Below are positions 1 to 7,674 of a stretch of 64,000 nt of DNA, one piece after another. Position 1 is the stretch's first letter. Every line of letters starts with the position of its first letter. Below the pieces are notes generated by a model. That model saw only the letters and a program-made list of their open reading frames with translations. It ran no database searches and was not told where the DNA came from. A program made the position numbers and the translations under genes. Origin of the DNA: Alkaliphilus flagellatus (lineage in GTDB: Bacteria > Bacillota > Clostridia > Peptostreptococcales > Natronincolaceae); the NCBI RefSeq assembly GCF_018919215.1, contig NZ_JAHLQK010000003.1, positions 310,001 through 374,000 of the forward strand, in the 5' to 3' direction.

Positions 1-10
1 GGAATAGATA

Positions 11-1015
11 ATGGATAGAAATTTGGCCCTAGAATTAGTCCGTGTAACAGAAACAGCTGCTTTGGCTTCTGCTGGTTATATGGGTAGGGGAGATAAGGAA
101 GCAGCGGATCAGGCAGCAGTAGATGGTATGAGAAGAGCATTTTCAAGTTTTTCTATAAAAGGAACAGTTGTAATAGGTGAAGGTGAGCTTGATGAAGCTC
201 CAATGTTATATATAGGTGAAGAGGTAGGATGTTGTAAGGATGGAGATATGGAAGTAGACATTGCAGTAGATCCATTAGAAGGAACAACTCTAATTGCAAA
301 AGGACTCCCTAATGCTATTGCAGTATTAGCCATGGCACCAAAGGGGTGTTTACTGCACGCACCAGATACTTACATGAAAAAGATTGCTGTAGGCCCTAAA
401 GCAAAGGGAGTAGTAGATATTAATGCATCTGTTAAGGATAACTTAGAAGCTGTGGCAAAGGCTTTAAATAAAAATATAGAAGATTTAACAGTAACAGTGC
501 AAGATAGACCAAGACACGATCAACTTATTAAAGATATTCGTGATGCTGGTGCTAGAATTAAGCTTTTTAGTGATGGAGATGTGGCTACTGCAATTGCTAC
601 TGGTTTTGATGAGACTGGTATAGATATTATGATGGGTATAGGTGGTGCTCCGGAAGGGGTTATTGCTGCGGTAGCTCTTAAATGCTTAGGTGGAGATATG
701 CAAGGCATACTATATCCTATGAGTCCAGAAGAGGATGCAAGATGTAGAGCTATGGGACTTTCTGAGGAAGATGTTAAGAAGGTACTATATCTTGATGATT
801 TAGTAAGTAGTGAAGATTGTTTCTTCGCTGCAACCGGTATTACCCAAGGAGATCTTTTAAGTGGTGTTGTTTATACTGGAAACAACAGAGCTTCTACTCA
901 TTCTGTTGTTATGAGGGGACAAACTGGAACCATTCGTTTTGTAGAAGCAGACCATCGTTTAGATAAAAATGATACTTTAGTTGAAGTAATGAATAAACAT
1001 AGAAAAATTAGATAA
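11..1015 (+). CDS. glpX: class II fructose-1,6-bisphosphatase (GlpX), copy 1
   Basis: Hydrolyses fructose 1,6-bisphosphate to fructose 6-phosphate in gluconeogenesis; cytosolic, metal dependent. The 334-aa length is normal for GlpX. Visible family motifs are GRGDKEAAD near residue 26, GEGELDEAPMLYIGE near 56, the metal/phosphate motif DPLEGTT near 86 and GIGGAPEGV near 204. The ATG at 11 is followed by MDRNLALELVRVTE, the usual GlpX start; only 10 bases upstream are visible, so its ribosome site cannot be judged. A second glpX lies 165 bp downstream. This copy keeps the Glu of the DP-x-EGT motif, as in E. coli GlpX, so it is the more canonical of the two. Confidence 0.95.
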   Translation: MDRNLALELVRVTETAALASAGYMGRGDKEAADQAAVDGMRRAFSSFSIKGTVVIGEGELDEAPMLYIGEEVGCCKDGDMEVDIAVDPLEGTTLIAKGLPNAIAVLAMAPKGCLLHAPDTYMKKIAVGPKAKGVVDINASVKDNLEAVAKALNKNIEDLTVTVQDRPRHDQLIKDIRDAGARIKLFSDGDVATAIATGFDETGIDIMMGIGGAPEGVIAAVALKCLGGDMQGILYPMSPEEDARCRAMGLSEEDVKKVLYLDDLVSSEDCFFAATGITQGDLLSGVVYTGNNRASTHSVVMRGQTGTIRFVEADHRLDKNDTLVEVMNKHRKIR

Positions 1016-1027
1016 TAATATGCCAAT

Positions 1028-1058
1028 AATAGAGATAGTAATGTACTATCTCTATTTT
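1028..1058 (+). terminator. intrinsic terminator after glpX copy 1
   Basis: A perfect 13-bp inverted repeat (1028-1040 with 1044-1056, triloop ATG) ends in TTTT. It lies 13 bp after the glpX stop and separates the two glpX copies into different transcripts. Confidence 0.8.
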
Positions 1059-1117
1059 GCTGTAATACCTACATCGGAAGTAGTATATATTATTTACAAT
1101 TAATGTAACACAATTGA

Positions 1118-1147
1118 TTGACGAAAATAATATAACACGAGTATAAT
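1118..1147 (+). promoter_or_regulatory. sigma-A type promoter of glpX copy 2
   Basis: TTGACG at 1118-1123 and TATAAT at 1142-1147 with an 18-bp spacer, about 30 bp upstream of the second glpX. With the terminator just before it, this shows that copy 2 is transcribed on its own. Confidence 0.7.
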
Positions 1148-1179
1148 ATAAAGTAGAACAATAATTTGGGGGTGTAGTA

Positions 1180-2148
1180 ATGGATAGAAATTTAGCGCTT
1201 AACCTAGTTAGAGTAACTGAGGCTGCATCAATTGGTGCTGCTAAATATATGGGTAGAGGAGATAAAAACGCTGCAGACCAAGCTGGTGTAGATGGAATGC
1301 GTAAAATGTTCCAAACAATGAGTATAGAAGGTGTGGTAGTTATTGGAGAAGGTGAAATGGACGAAGCACCTATGCTATATATAGGAGAAGTTGTTGGAGC
1401 AGGAGGACAAGGTGCTTCGAAGGTAGATATTGCAGTAGATCCTGTAGACGGTACTACTTCTGTAGCTAAGGGACTTCCTAATGCAATTGCTGTAGTAGCT
1501 ATGGCTCCAAGAGGATGCTTATTAAATGCACCTGATATGTATATGGATAAAATTGCAGTAGGACCTAAGGTTGCTGGTAAAGTTCATATCGATGCACCAA
1601 TACATGAAAATCTACGTATTACTGCTGAATCATTAAATAAAAGTATTACAGATTTAACTGTAACTATGCTAGATAGACCTAGACACGAAGATATAATAAG
1701 ACAATGTCGTGAAGCAGGAGCAAGGATTAAACTATTTAGAGATGGTGATGTAGCTGCTGCCATGGCAACATGTTTTGATCATACTGGTGTGGATATTATG
1801 TTAGGTATCGGCGGTGCTCCTGAAGGGGTAATTGCAGCCGCTGCATTAAAATGCCTAGGCGGGGAGTTTCAAGGAAAGCTTGTTCCATATACAGATGAAG
1901 AGAGACAAAGATGTATTAAAATGGGAGCTAGTATAGAAAAAGTGTATTCTATGGAAGATTTAGTAAAAGGCAATGAAGTGTATTTTGCGGCTACAGGTAT
2001 TTCAGATGGAGAATTATTAAAGGGTGTTGTTTATACTGGTAATAATACTGCTAAAACTCATTCTGTTGTTATGAGGGCGGAAACTGGTACCATCCGTTTT
2101 GTAGAAGCGATTCATAGATTAAATAAAAAGCCAAAGTATGCTTATTAG
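1180..2148 (+). CDS. glpX: class II fructose-1,6-bisphosphatase-like (GlpX), copy 2
   Basis: A 322-aa paralogue of the preceding gene, strongly similar along its whole length, with the same GRGDKNAAD, GEGEMDEAPMLYIGE and GIGGAPEGV motifs. ATG at 1180 has a GGGGGTG ribosome site. The metal-site motif reads DPVDGTTS instead of DPLEGTT, an Asp where GlpX proteins normally have Glu; DP-x-DGT is the form found in inositol monophosphatases and class I FBPases. It may therefore differ in kinetics or substrate (sedoheptulose bisphosphate or another sugar phosphate are possibilities). FBPase-family membership is certain; the exact role of this copy is inferred. Confidence 0.88.
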   Translation: MDRNLALNLVRVTEAASIGAAKYMGRGDKNAADQAGVDGMRKMFQTMSIEGVVVIGEGEMDEAPMLYIGEVVGAGGQGASKVDIAVDPVDGTTSVAKGLPNAIAVVAMAPRGCLLNAPDMYMDKIAVGPKVAGKVHIDAPIHENLRITAESLNKSITDLTVTMLDRPRHEDIIRQCREAGARIKLFRDGDVAAAMATCFDHTGVDIMLGIGGAPEGVIAAAALKCLGGEFQGKLVPYTDEERQRCIKMGASIEKVYSMEDLVKGNEVYFAATGISDGELLKGVVYTGNNTAKTHSVVMRAETGTIRFVEAIHRLNKKPKYAY

Positions 2149-2173
2149 TTGAGAAATTTATTTTGAAAAAATG

Positions 2174-2202
2174 TTGACAAATATATTACAATAGTTTAAT
2201 AT
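2174..2202 (+). promoter_or_regulatory. promoter of the His T-box leader
   Basis: Consensus TTGACA at 2174-2179, 17-bp spacer, TAATAT at 2197-2202, immediately upstream of the T-box leader. Confidence 0.7.
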
Positions 2203-2209
2203 ATTTAAC

Positions 2210-2526
2210 AATATACAATATATTTAATTAAAATGCGTTGATGAGAAATAGTAGAAATATCTATTCTTTTACAGAGAGTTCCCGGTTGGTGAGAGGGGCA
2301 TTAGAAAATATTTTGAACACATCTCTGAGCTATGCACCGAACCCTTATGGTAGTAGACTGCATCGGGAAAATCTGCACCCGTTATCGTGCTAGAGTATAA
2401 GCAAGAAGCATTTTCTTGTCGTACTTGAAGAGATTGATACTGTGAAGTATCATTAAAAAGAGGTGGGACCACGTGAGTATAACTCTCGTCCTCTAGCTTT
2501 ATGCTAGAGGCGGGAGTTTTTTTATT
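2210..2526 (+). promoter_or_regulatory. T-box leader, histidine specific
   Basis: Stem I begins with AGAGAG (2273) and GGTTGGTG (2284). The specifier loop reads GAA-CAC (CAC at 2318-2320), in the same position as the Leu codon of the leuS T-box at 9140, so the codon is histidine. The T-box sequence AGGTGGGACCACG is at 2461-2473. Its bulge is UGGG, whose last G would pair with discriminator C73, the hallmark of bacterial tRNA-His. The terminator hairpin is at 2481-2518 with a run of T (2517-2524). Uncharged tRNA-His should favour antitermination and turn on the ABC transporter that follows. Confidence 0.9.
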
Positions 2527-2551
2527 ATGTAAAATTAAAGGGGAGAAAATT

Positions 2552-3403
2552 ATGAGAAAAAGTATTGTTAATGTAGGAAGAGCAAATGAAGGTAAGCAAG
2601 GTTTCGGAAAAAGGTATAGTTTAATAACCGTATTGGTAGTTGTAATATTAACTCTCGTAGCATGTGGTAAAAGCCAAGCTAGTTCTAGTATGGATTTAGA
2701 TCAAATTAATAAGAGAGGTTATATTATAATGGGTCTTGACGACACCTTTGCGCCTATGGGTTTTAGAAATAATGCAGGAGAATTAGTTGGATTTGACATT
2801 GATTTGGCTAAAGAAGTTTTTAAACGAGCAAACATAGAAGTAAGGTTTCAACCAATAGAATGGGCTATGAAAGAGACGGAGCTTAACACAGGTAATATTG
2901 ATTTAATTTGGAATGGATATTCAATTACTGAAGAAAGAAAAGAAAAGGTGATTTTTACTAAACCTTATCTTGAAAATAAGCAGATAATTGTTACATTATC
3001 GGATTCAAAAATAGAAAATAAAGAAGACTTAAAAAATAAAAAAGTAGCTGTCCAAAATGGATCTAGTGCAATGGATGCTGTAATGAGAGAATCTGATGTA
3101 GTAGAAGAATTTGAAGGTGGAGAGCCACTATTATTCGATACAAACAACGAAGCCTTTATGGATCTAGAGGCTGGAAGAAGTGATGCTGTTGTAGCTGATG
3201 AAGTGCTTGCAAGATATTATGTTAAGCAAAAGGGAGATGAAAAGTACAGAATTTTAACAGAGGACTTTGGTAAAGAAGAGTATGGAATAGGAATTAGAAA
3301 TACAAATAAAGATATTTTAAAATTACTTGATGATATTATAGATGAAATGAGATCAGATGGCTCCTATGACGAAATATATAGTAAATGGTTTAGTGAAAAT
3401 TAA
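2552..3403 (+). CDS. amino-acid ABC transporter substrate-binding lipoprotein (histidine predicted)
   Basis: Extracellular solute receptor of a polar amino-acid ABC importer (SBP_bac_3 family). ATG at 2552 with AAAGGGGAG upstream gives 283 aa; an in-frame upstream extension runs into the T-box terminator and is not credible. A somewhat long N-region and hydrophobic stretch end in the lipobox LTLVAC with Cys38. The mature part has typical motifs: GYIIMGLDDTFAPMGFR, GFDIDLAKEVF, WNGYSITEERKE and VAVQNGSSA. It is first in a three-gene operon with a permease and an ATPase. Substrate is inferred from the His-specific T-box rather than from the binding site itself. Confidence 0.92.
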   Translation: MRKSIVNVGRANEGKQGFGKRYSLITVLVVVILTLVACGKSQASSSMDLDQINKRGYIIMGLDDTFAPMGFRNNAGELVGFDIDLAKEVFKRANIEVRFQPIEWAMKETELNTGNIDLIWNGYSITEERKEKVIFTKPYLENKQIIVTLSDSKIENKEDLKNKKVAVQNGSSAMDAVMRESDVVEEFEGGEPLLFDTNNEAFMDLEAGRSDAVVADEVLARYYVKQKGDEKYRILTEDFGKEEYGIGIRNTNKDILKLLDDIIDEMRSDGSYDEIYSKWFSEN

Positions 3404-3427
3404 TATAGTTCATAGGAGGTATAGAAA

Positions 3428-4069
3428 ATGTCATATATATATTCGCTTTTGCCGTCTTTAACATCTGGGTTAAGTACTACCTTAGAAATATTTGCAGCAA
3501 CACTACTGTTTTCTATGCCCTTAGGGTTTTGGGTGGCCTTGGGAAGGCTTTCAAAAATTAAAATAATAAGTAGAATAGTACAACTTTATATTTTAATTAT
3601 GAGGGGAACACCATTAATGCTTCAACTTGTATTTGTATTCTTTGGATTTCCTTATATAGGAATAACTTTAGACAGAACAACAGCAGCATTATTAACCTTT
3701 ATATTGAATTATGGAGCTTATTTCGGGGAGATTTTCAGAGGTGGTATTGAGTCAATAGATATTGGTCAATATGAAGGGGCCACTGTTCTAGGCTTAAGTA
3801 AGATAAGGACACTGACAAGAATAATACTTCCACAAATGGTTAAAAGAGTCCTTCCTTCTGTAGGAAACGAGGTAATTAACTTAGTCAAGGATACATCATT
3901 AGTATATGTTGTTGGCTTAGGGGAGCTTCTAAGGGCAGGCAAAATAGCATCTAATAGAGACGCTTCCCTTGTTCCATTAATGGTGGTAGGGGTATTTTAT
4001 CTTCTCCTTATTTGGTTGCTAACGGAAGGGTTTAAGCAATTGGAAAAAAGATATAACTATTATTGCTAG
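3428..4069 (+). CDS. amino-acid ABC transporter permease (HisM/HisQ family)
   Basis: A 213-aa membrane subunit with about five transmembrane segments and the cytoplasmic EAA loop, here YEGATVLGLSKIRTLTRIIL near residues 116-135, which docks on the ATPase. ATG at 3428 follows CATAGGAGG. It lies 24 bp after the binding protein and 11 bp before the ATPase, so the three are co-transcribed. A single permease gene means the channel is probably a homodimer. Predicted to import histidine because of the T-box. Confidence 0.92.
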   Translation: MSYIYSLLPSLTSGLSTTLEIFAATLLFSMPLGFWVALGRLSKIKIISRIVQLYILIMRGTPLMLQLVFVFFGFPYIGITLDRTTAALLTFILNYGAYFGEIFRGGIESIDIGQYEGATVLGLSKIRTLTRIILPQMVKRVLPSVGNEVINLVKDTSLVYVVGLGELLRAGKIASNRDASLVPLMVVGVFYLLLIWLLTEGFKQLEKRYNYYC

Positions 4070-4080
4070 GAGGGATATAG

Positions 4081-4827
4081 ATGACTCTAAAAATTGAAGG
4101 TTTATATAAAAGCTTTGATGGAAATATTATATTAGATAATATATCATTTCAAATAAATAGAGGAGAAATTGTGACTGTGATAGGACCTTCTGGGGCAGGC
4201 AAAACAACCCTCTTAAGATGTATAAATGGTCTTGAAAAGTGTGATAGTGGAACAATTAAAATTGATGAATATTTTTTATGTAATGATAAGGAAGGAAGTA
4301 TAGTTTATTGTAATAAGCAAGATATGAGAACAATAAGGAGAAAGGTAGGATATGTATTCCAGAGTTTCAACTTATTTCCCCATATAAATGTTATGGATAA
4401 TATTGTTGAGGCACCTATCAATGTTTTAAAGATGAATAAAAAAACAGCTAAGGAAAAAGCAAAAATACTTTTGAATAAGCTGGGCTTAGAAGAAAAAGCC
4501 TATGTCTATCCTTTTCAGCTATCAGGTGGACAAAAACAGAGAGTTGCAATTGCAAGGGCTTGTGCCTTAGAACCAATAGTAATGTGTTTTGATGAGCCTA
4601 CATCTGCACTAGATCCAGAAATGAGGGAGGGAATTGCTAGTATTATAGAAGGTTTGGCTAAACAAAATATGGCAATCCTTATAATAACCCACGATATGTT
4701 ATTTGCAAAACGCGTTTCTCACAGAATGCTATTTATAGAAAATGGTAAGTTGATTGCAGAAGGTAGAAAGCAAAATAATTTTCAAGATGTTAATAACGAG
4801 AGGGTAATAAACTATATTAATAGCTAA
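4081..4827 (+). CDS. amino-acid ABC transporter ATP-binding protein (HisP/GlnQ family)
   Basis: The 248-aa cytoplasmic ATPase of the importer. It has Walker A GPSGAGKTT near residue 34, Q-loop YVFQSFNLFPH near 94, signature LSGGQKQRVAIARA near 143, Walker B VMCFDEPTSALDP near 165 and the switch His in IITHD near 201. ATG at 4081 is preceded by TAGGAGGGATATAG. It is the last gene of the operon; I see no strong terminator before the rho promoter that starts 27 bp downstream. Confidence 0.93.
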   Translation: MTLKIEGLYKSFDGNIILDNISFQINRGEIVTVIGPSGAGKTTLLRCINGLEKCDSGTIKIDEYFLCNDKEGSIVYCNKQDMRTIRRKVGYVFQSFNLFPHINVMDNIVEAPINVLKMNKKTAKEKAKILLNKLGLEEKAYVYPFQLSGGQKQRVAIARACALEPIVMCFDEPTSALDPEMREGIASIIEGLAKQNMAILIITHDMLFAKRVSHRMLFIENGKLIAEGRKQNNFQDVNNERVINYINS

Positions 4828-4853
4828 AATCCATTATTTTGAAAATAGAATTA

Positions 4854-4882
4854 TTGACTGAAGTTATTAATAATGATACAAT
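4854..4882 (+). promoter_or_regulatory. strong promoter of the rho leader
   Basis: TTGACT at 4854-4859, exactly 17 bp, TACAAT at 4877-4882, with an extended -10 TG at 4874-4875. It places transcript start near 4889, about 225 nt before the rho start codon. Confidence 0.8.
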
Positions 4883-4888
4883 CAGCAT

Positions 4889-5060
4889 AATAGTGGGGTG
4901 CTTTATTTACCATCCCATAAGTAAAAACTTCAGTTCTGATGGAATTTTAATTCCACCAGAACGCGTGTCGAGCCGTGCTACATTGGCACAAGTACCCTTG
5001 GGTTATGTGGTTCTAGGAGATGTACTGTTATTGCTCCCTCTTATACAAAGGGGGAGTTTT
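4889..5060 (+). ncRNA. structured 5' leader of rho with terminator-like hairpin
   Basis: The leader holds a strong hairpin (GTTCTG 4933-4938 with CAGAAC 4957-4962, extended by TGGAA/TTCCA). It is followed by a possible long-range pair AGTAC 4991 with GTACT 5022, then a terminator-like hairpin (CTCCCTC 5034-5040 with GGGGGAG 5050-5056, then TTTT). GGAG at 5016-5019 could pair with CTCC at 5034-5037 and so compete with the terminator. This looks like an attenuator in front of rho. I do not recognise the RNA family. The 84-codon reading frame that spans it lacks a ribosome site and is not called as a gene. Confidence 0.55.
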
Positions 5061-5115
5061 AGAACTGTTACCTATCGGATAAAATTTGATTAGAAGATGT
5101 TTTGGAGGTGTAACA

Positions 5116-6498
5116 TTGAGCAGTCCAGAGTTTGAACATATGAAATTATCGGACTTGAAAGAAATGGCAAAAAATTTAGGAATTAAAAACCTATCGAAAT
5201 ATAGAAAAGATGAATTAATTCAATTAATAGAAGACCAGCAGGAACAAGTGAATATAGAAGAAAAGCCTATGTTAACAAATTTAGATGAAAGTTCTAATGA
5301 AAATAATCTACAAGATGAACCTAAACTACAAGAAAGACGGATAAAGGGTTTGCCTAACCATTTGACCGATGAAATTCCACCGGGAGAAGAAGTTAATATA
5401 GCAGCGGGAATATTGGAAATTCATACAGATGGGTATGGATTTTTACGAAGAGAAAACTTTTTATCTAGCGATAGTGATATTTACATATCTCCTTCCCAAA
5501 TTAGAAGATTTAACATGCGAACTGGTGACAAGATTACAGGTATTACAAGACCACCAAAGAGTGGTGAAAAATTTAAAGCTCTTCTTTATGTAAAAAGTAT
5601 TAATGGACTTAACCCAGAGTCTGCTACAAGAAGACCTAATTTCGAAGATCTTACCCCTATTTATCCTAAGGAAAGAATCAATCTAGAAATAAATTCACAG
5701 GGCTTATCTACCAGATTAATCGATCTTATTGCACCTATTGGTAAAGGGCAAAGAGGTTTAATTGTTGCTCCTCCCAAAGCAGGGAAAACAGTTTTATTAC
5801 AGACTATAGCCAATAGTATAGCTAAAAACTATCCTGATGTTGAAATTATTGTACTTCTTATAGATGAGCGTCCCGAGGAAGTAACTGATATGCAGCGTTC
5901 GATTCAGGCAGAGGTAGCCTATTCCACCTTCGATGAATTGCCAAGCCATCACATTAAAGTAGCAGAAATGGTATTAAATCGTGCTCAAAGATTAGTAGAG
6001 CATGGTAAGGATGTAGTAGTTTTATTAGATAGTATTACTCGACTTGCTAGGGCATACAATTTAACTATTCCACCTACTGGTAGAACTCTTTCAGGAGGAT
6101 TAGATCCAGGGGCTCTTCATAAACCTAAGCGTTTCTTTGGTGCTGCGAGAAATCTTGAAGAGGGCGGAAGTCTTACAATTATTGCATCAGCGCTGGTTGA
6201 AACAGGCAGTAGAATGGATGATGTTATATTTGAAGAATTTAAGGGTACAGGTAATATGGAGCTTCATTTAGATCGTAAGCTGTCTGAAAAGAGAATTTTC
6301 CCAGCGGTAGATATCAACAAATCTGGTACAAGAAGGGAAGAATTACTATTAACTCAGGCTGAGCTTGAAACTATTTGGAGTATTAGAAGGGCTATGGGAA
6401 ATAGTCCGGTACAGGATGTTACGGAGAAGATTATTAGTTCTCTTATTGAAACAAAAGATAATAAGCAGTTCATTGAAATGTTGAAAAAGCGAATATAG
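5116..6498 (+). CDS. rho: transcription termination factor Rho
   Basis: Hexameric RNA helicase that terminates transcription. The N-terminal part has a SAP-like Rho_N helix pair ([15 protein letters not shown]), an acidic linker, then the RNA-binding cold-shock domain ([29 protein letters not shown]). The ATPase core has Walker [14 protein letters not shown] and Walker [17 protein letters not shown], and the Q- and R-loop regions are intact. The start is chosen as TTG at 5116, seven bases after GGAGGTG, giving 460 aa; a longer frame upstream would read through the terminator hairpin. rpmE has its own promoter downstream. Confidence 0.95.
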   Translation: MSSPEFEHMKLSDLKEMAKNLGIKNLSKYRKDELIQLIEDQQEQVNIEEKPMLTNLDESSNENNLQDEPKLQERRIKGLPNHLTDEIPPGEEVNIAAGILEIHTDGYGFLRRENFLSSDSDIYISPSQIRRFNMRTGDKITGITRPPKSGEKFKALLYVKSINGLNPESATRRPNFEDLTPIYPKERINLEINSQGLSTRLIDLIAPIGKGQRGLIVAPPKAGKTVLLQTIANSIAKNYPDVEIIVLLIDERPEEVTDMQRSIQAEVAYSTFDELPSHHIKVAEMVLNRAQRLVEHGKDVVVLLDSITRLARAYNLTIPPTGRTLSGGLDPGALHKPKRFFGAARNLEEGGSLTIIASALVETGSRMDDVIFEEFKGTGNMELHLDRKLSEKRIFPAVDINKSGTRREELLLTQAELETIWSIRRAMGNSPVQDVTEKIISSLIETKDNKQFIEMLKKRI

Positions 6499-6514
6499 AT
6501 GACTTAATAATACC

Positions 6515-6543
6515 TTGCACGCATAAATGGTTTATGCTATAAT
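6515..6543 (+). promoter_or_regulatory. promoter of rpmE
   Basis: TTGCAC at 6515-6520, 17-bp spacer, TATAAT at 6538-6543 with extended TG at 6535-6536. It lies 80 bp upstream of rpmE and just after the rho stop codon. Confidence 0.75.
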
Positions 6544-6564
6544 GTAGTAGTTAAAATTTGCTTA

Positions 6565-6583
6565 TAAACTAAGACTTAGTTTA
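6565..6583 (+). promoter_or_regulatory. palindrome in the rpmE leader
   Basis: TAAACTAAG-A-CTTAGTTTA is a perfect 9-bp-arm palindrome in the short untranslated leader of rpmE. L31 leaders are known as autoregulatory r-protein binding motifs in some Clostridia; whether this one belongs to that class was not tested. Confidence 0.4.
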
Positions 6584-6622
6584 GCTTTATATAGCAACTG
6601 TACGAGGAGAGAGGTGAAAGTA

Positions 6623-6820
6623 ATGAAAAAGGATATCCATCCAGAGTATCAAGAAGTAGATGTACATTGTGCTTGTGGAAATACTTTTAAAACAGGTTCA
6701 ACTAAAAAAGAGCTTAGAGTAGAAATTTGTTCACAATGCCACCCATTCTTCACAGGTAAACAGAAGAATATCGAAAAAGGTGGACGTGTTGAGAAATTCA
6801 AAAAGAAATTTGGTATGTAA
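6623..6820 (+). CDS. rpmE: 50S ribosomal protein L31, zinc-binding type
   Basis: A 65-aa large-subunit protein. ATG at 6623 begins [12 protein letters not shown], the standard L31 start, and has GAGGAGAGAGGTG upstream; the in-frame GTG at 6614 is part of that ribosome site. Zinc-ribbon cysteines are present as CAC near residue 16 and CSQC near 37, so this is the C+ zinc-containing form. It has its own promoter, a small palindromic leader and a strong terminator. rho-rpmE-tdk is a common Firmicutes order. Confidence 0.96.
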   Translation: MKKDIHPEYQEVDVHCACGNTFKTGSTKKELRVEICSQCHPFFTGKQKNIEKGGRVEKFKKKFGM

Positions 6821-6840
6821 TATCAATCATATACGACCTC

Positions 6841-6881
6841 AATCAAGGTTAGAAACAACTATTCTAACCTTGATTTTTTAT
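6841..6881 (+). terminator. intrinsic terminator of rpmE
   Basis: A 14-bp inverted repeat (6841-6854 with 6862-6875) is followed by TTTTTT, 20 bp after the rpmE stop codon. Confidence 0.88.
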
Positions 6882-6968
6882 GTTAAAATATATAAAGTAA
6901 TATCTCTGCTACCTATATAAAAGCTGAAGGTTAGTAATAAATTAAACATTTTTTTAAAGGAATATTGA

Positions 6969-7020
6969 AAATTTAAGTGTTATACAAATCAATGCGATAG
7001 CATTAGACGACTTTTGATTT
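6969..7020 (+). repeat. leader element shared with rpiB, copy 1
   Basis: This 52-bp stretch in the tdk leader aligns without gaps to 34829-34880 in the rpiB leader; I count 38 of 52 identical bases. The core ATGC-N-ATAGCATTAGACGA (6992-7010) matches in all but one position. ATGC/GCAT forms a small hairpin. Function unknown; see findings. Confidence 0.6.
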
Positions 7021-7048
7021 TTCATGTTAATTAAGAGGAGATGGCGCG

Positions 7049-7636
7049 ATGATGGATTTTATCGAATACTCCAAGAATGGTAGTATTGAAATGATTGTGG
7101 GACCTATGTATGCAGGTAAAAGTGAAGAGTTAATTAGGCGAGTCAATAGGTCTAAGATTGCTAACCTAAAGGTATTATCATTTAAACCTGCAATAGATAG
7201 CCGCTATTCTACTGAGCATATTACTTCACACAATGGAAAACAGTTGGAATGTATTTCTGTAACCAGTGCCAGTGAAGTTTTGAAATACATAGAAAGTGAA
7301 GAATTTGATGTACTTGCAATAGATGAGGTTCAATTTTTAGGAGAAGACATTGTAGATATTTGTCAAAAAGCTGCAAATATGGGTAAGAGAGTAATTTGTT
7401 CTGGTCTTGATATGGATTTTAGAGGAGAGCCGTTCCAAGTAGTACCTAGCCTAATGGCAATAGCTGAATATATAACTAAGCTTACTGCCGTATGTATGAA
7501 GTGCAAAATGCCTGCTACTAGAACTCAAAGAATTGTTAACGGACAACCAGCTAAGTATGATGATCCTATTATTATGGTGGGTGCTAAGGAAAGCTATGAA
7601 GCTAGATGTAGAGCGTGTCATGAGGTAATTAAATAG
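7049..7636 (+). CDS. tdk: thymidine kinase, type II
   Basis: Phosphorylates thymidine and deoxyuridine with ATP in nucleoside salvage. The 195-aa length is typical. The P-loop is GPMYAGKSEEL near residue 18, the Walker B-like motif is VLAIDEVQFLG near 90, and the GLDMDFRGEPF loop is near 117. Structural zinc cysteines are CMKC near 148 and CRAC near 188. ATG at 7049 follows AGAGGAG at good spacing; a second ATG follows directly. The leader contains the shared 52-bp element, and an intrinsic terminator follows the gene. Confidence 0.96.
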   Translation: MMDFIEYSKNGSIEMIVGPMYAGKSEELIRRVNRSKIANLKVLSFKPAIDSRYSTEHITSHNGKQLECISVTSASEVLKYIESEEFDVLAIDEVQFLGEDIVDICQKAANMGKRVICSGLDMDFRGEPFQVVPSLMAIAEYITKLTAVCMKCKMPATRTQRIVNGQPAKYDDPIIMVGAKESYEARCRACHEVIK

Positions 7637-7645
7637 TATATCGTG

Positions 7646-7667
7646 AAAGCAGCTTTGCTGCTTTTTT
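7646..7667 (+). terminator. intrinsic terminator of tdk
   Basis: AAGCAGC-TTT-GCTGCTT ends in a T run, 10 bp after the tdk stop. Confidence 0.85.
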
Positions 7668-7674
7668 ATTATAA

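Noticed and set aside
4839-5093. 84-codon open frame between the His ABC transporter and rho
   Set aside because: It has no ribosome site, begins before the promoter it would need, and runs across the leader hairpins; its sequence fits RNA structure better than coding.
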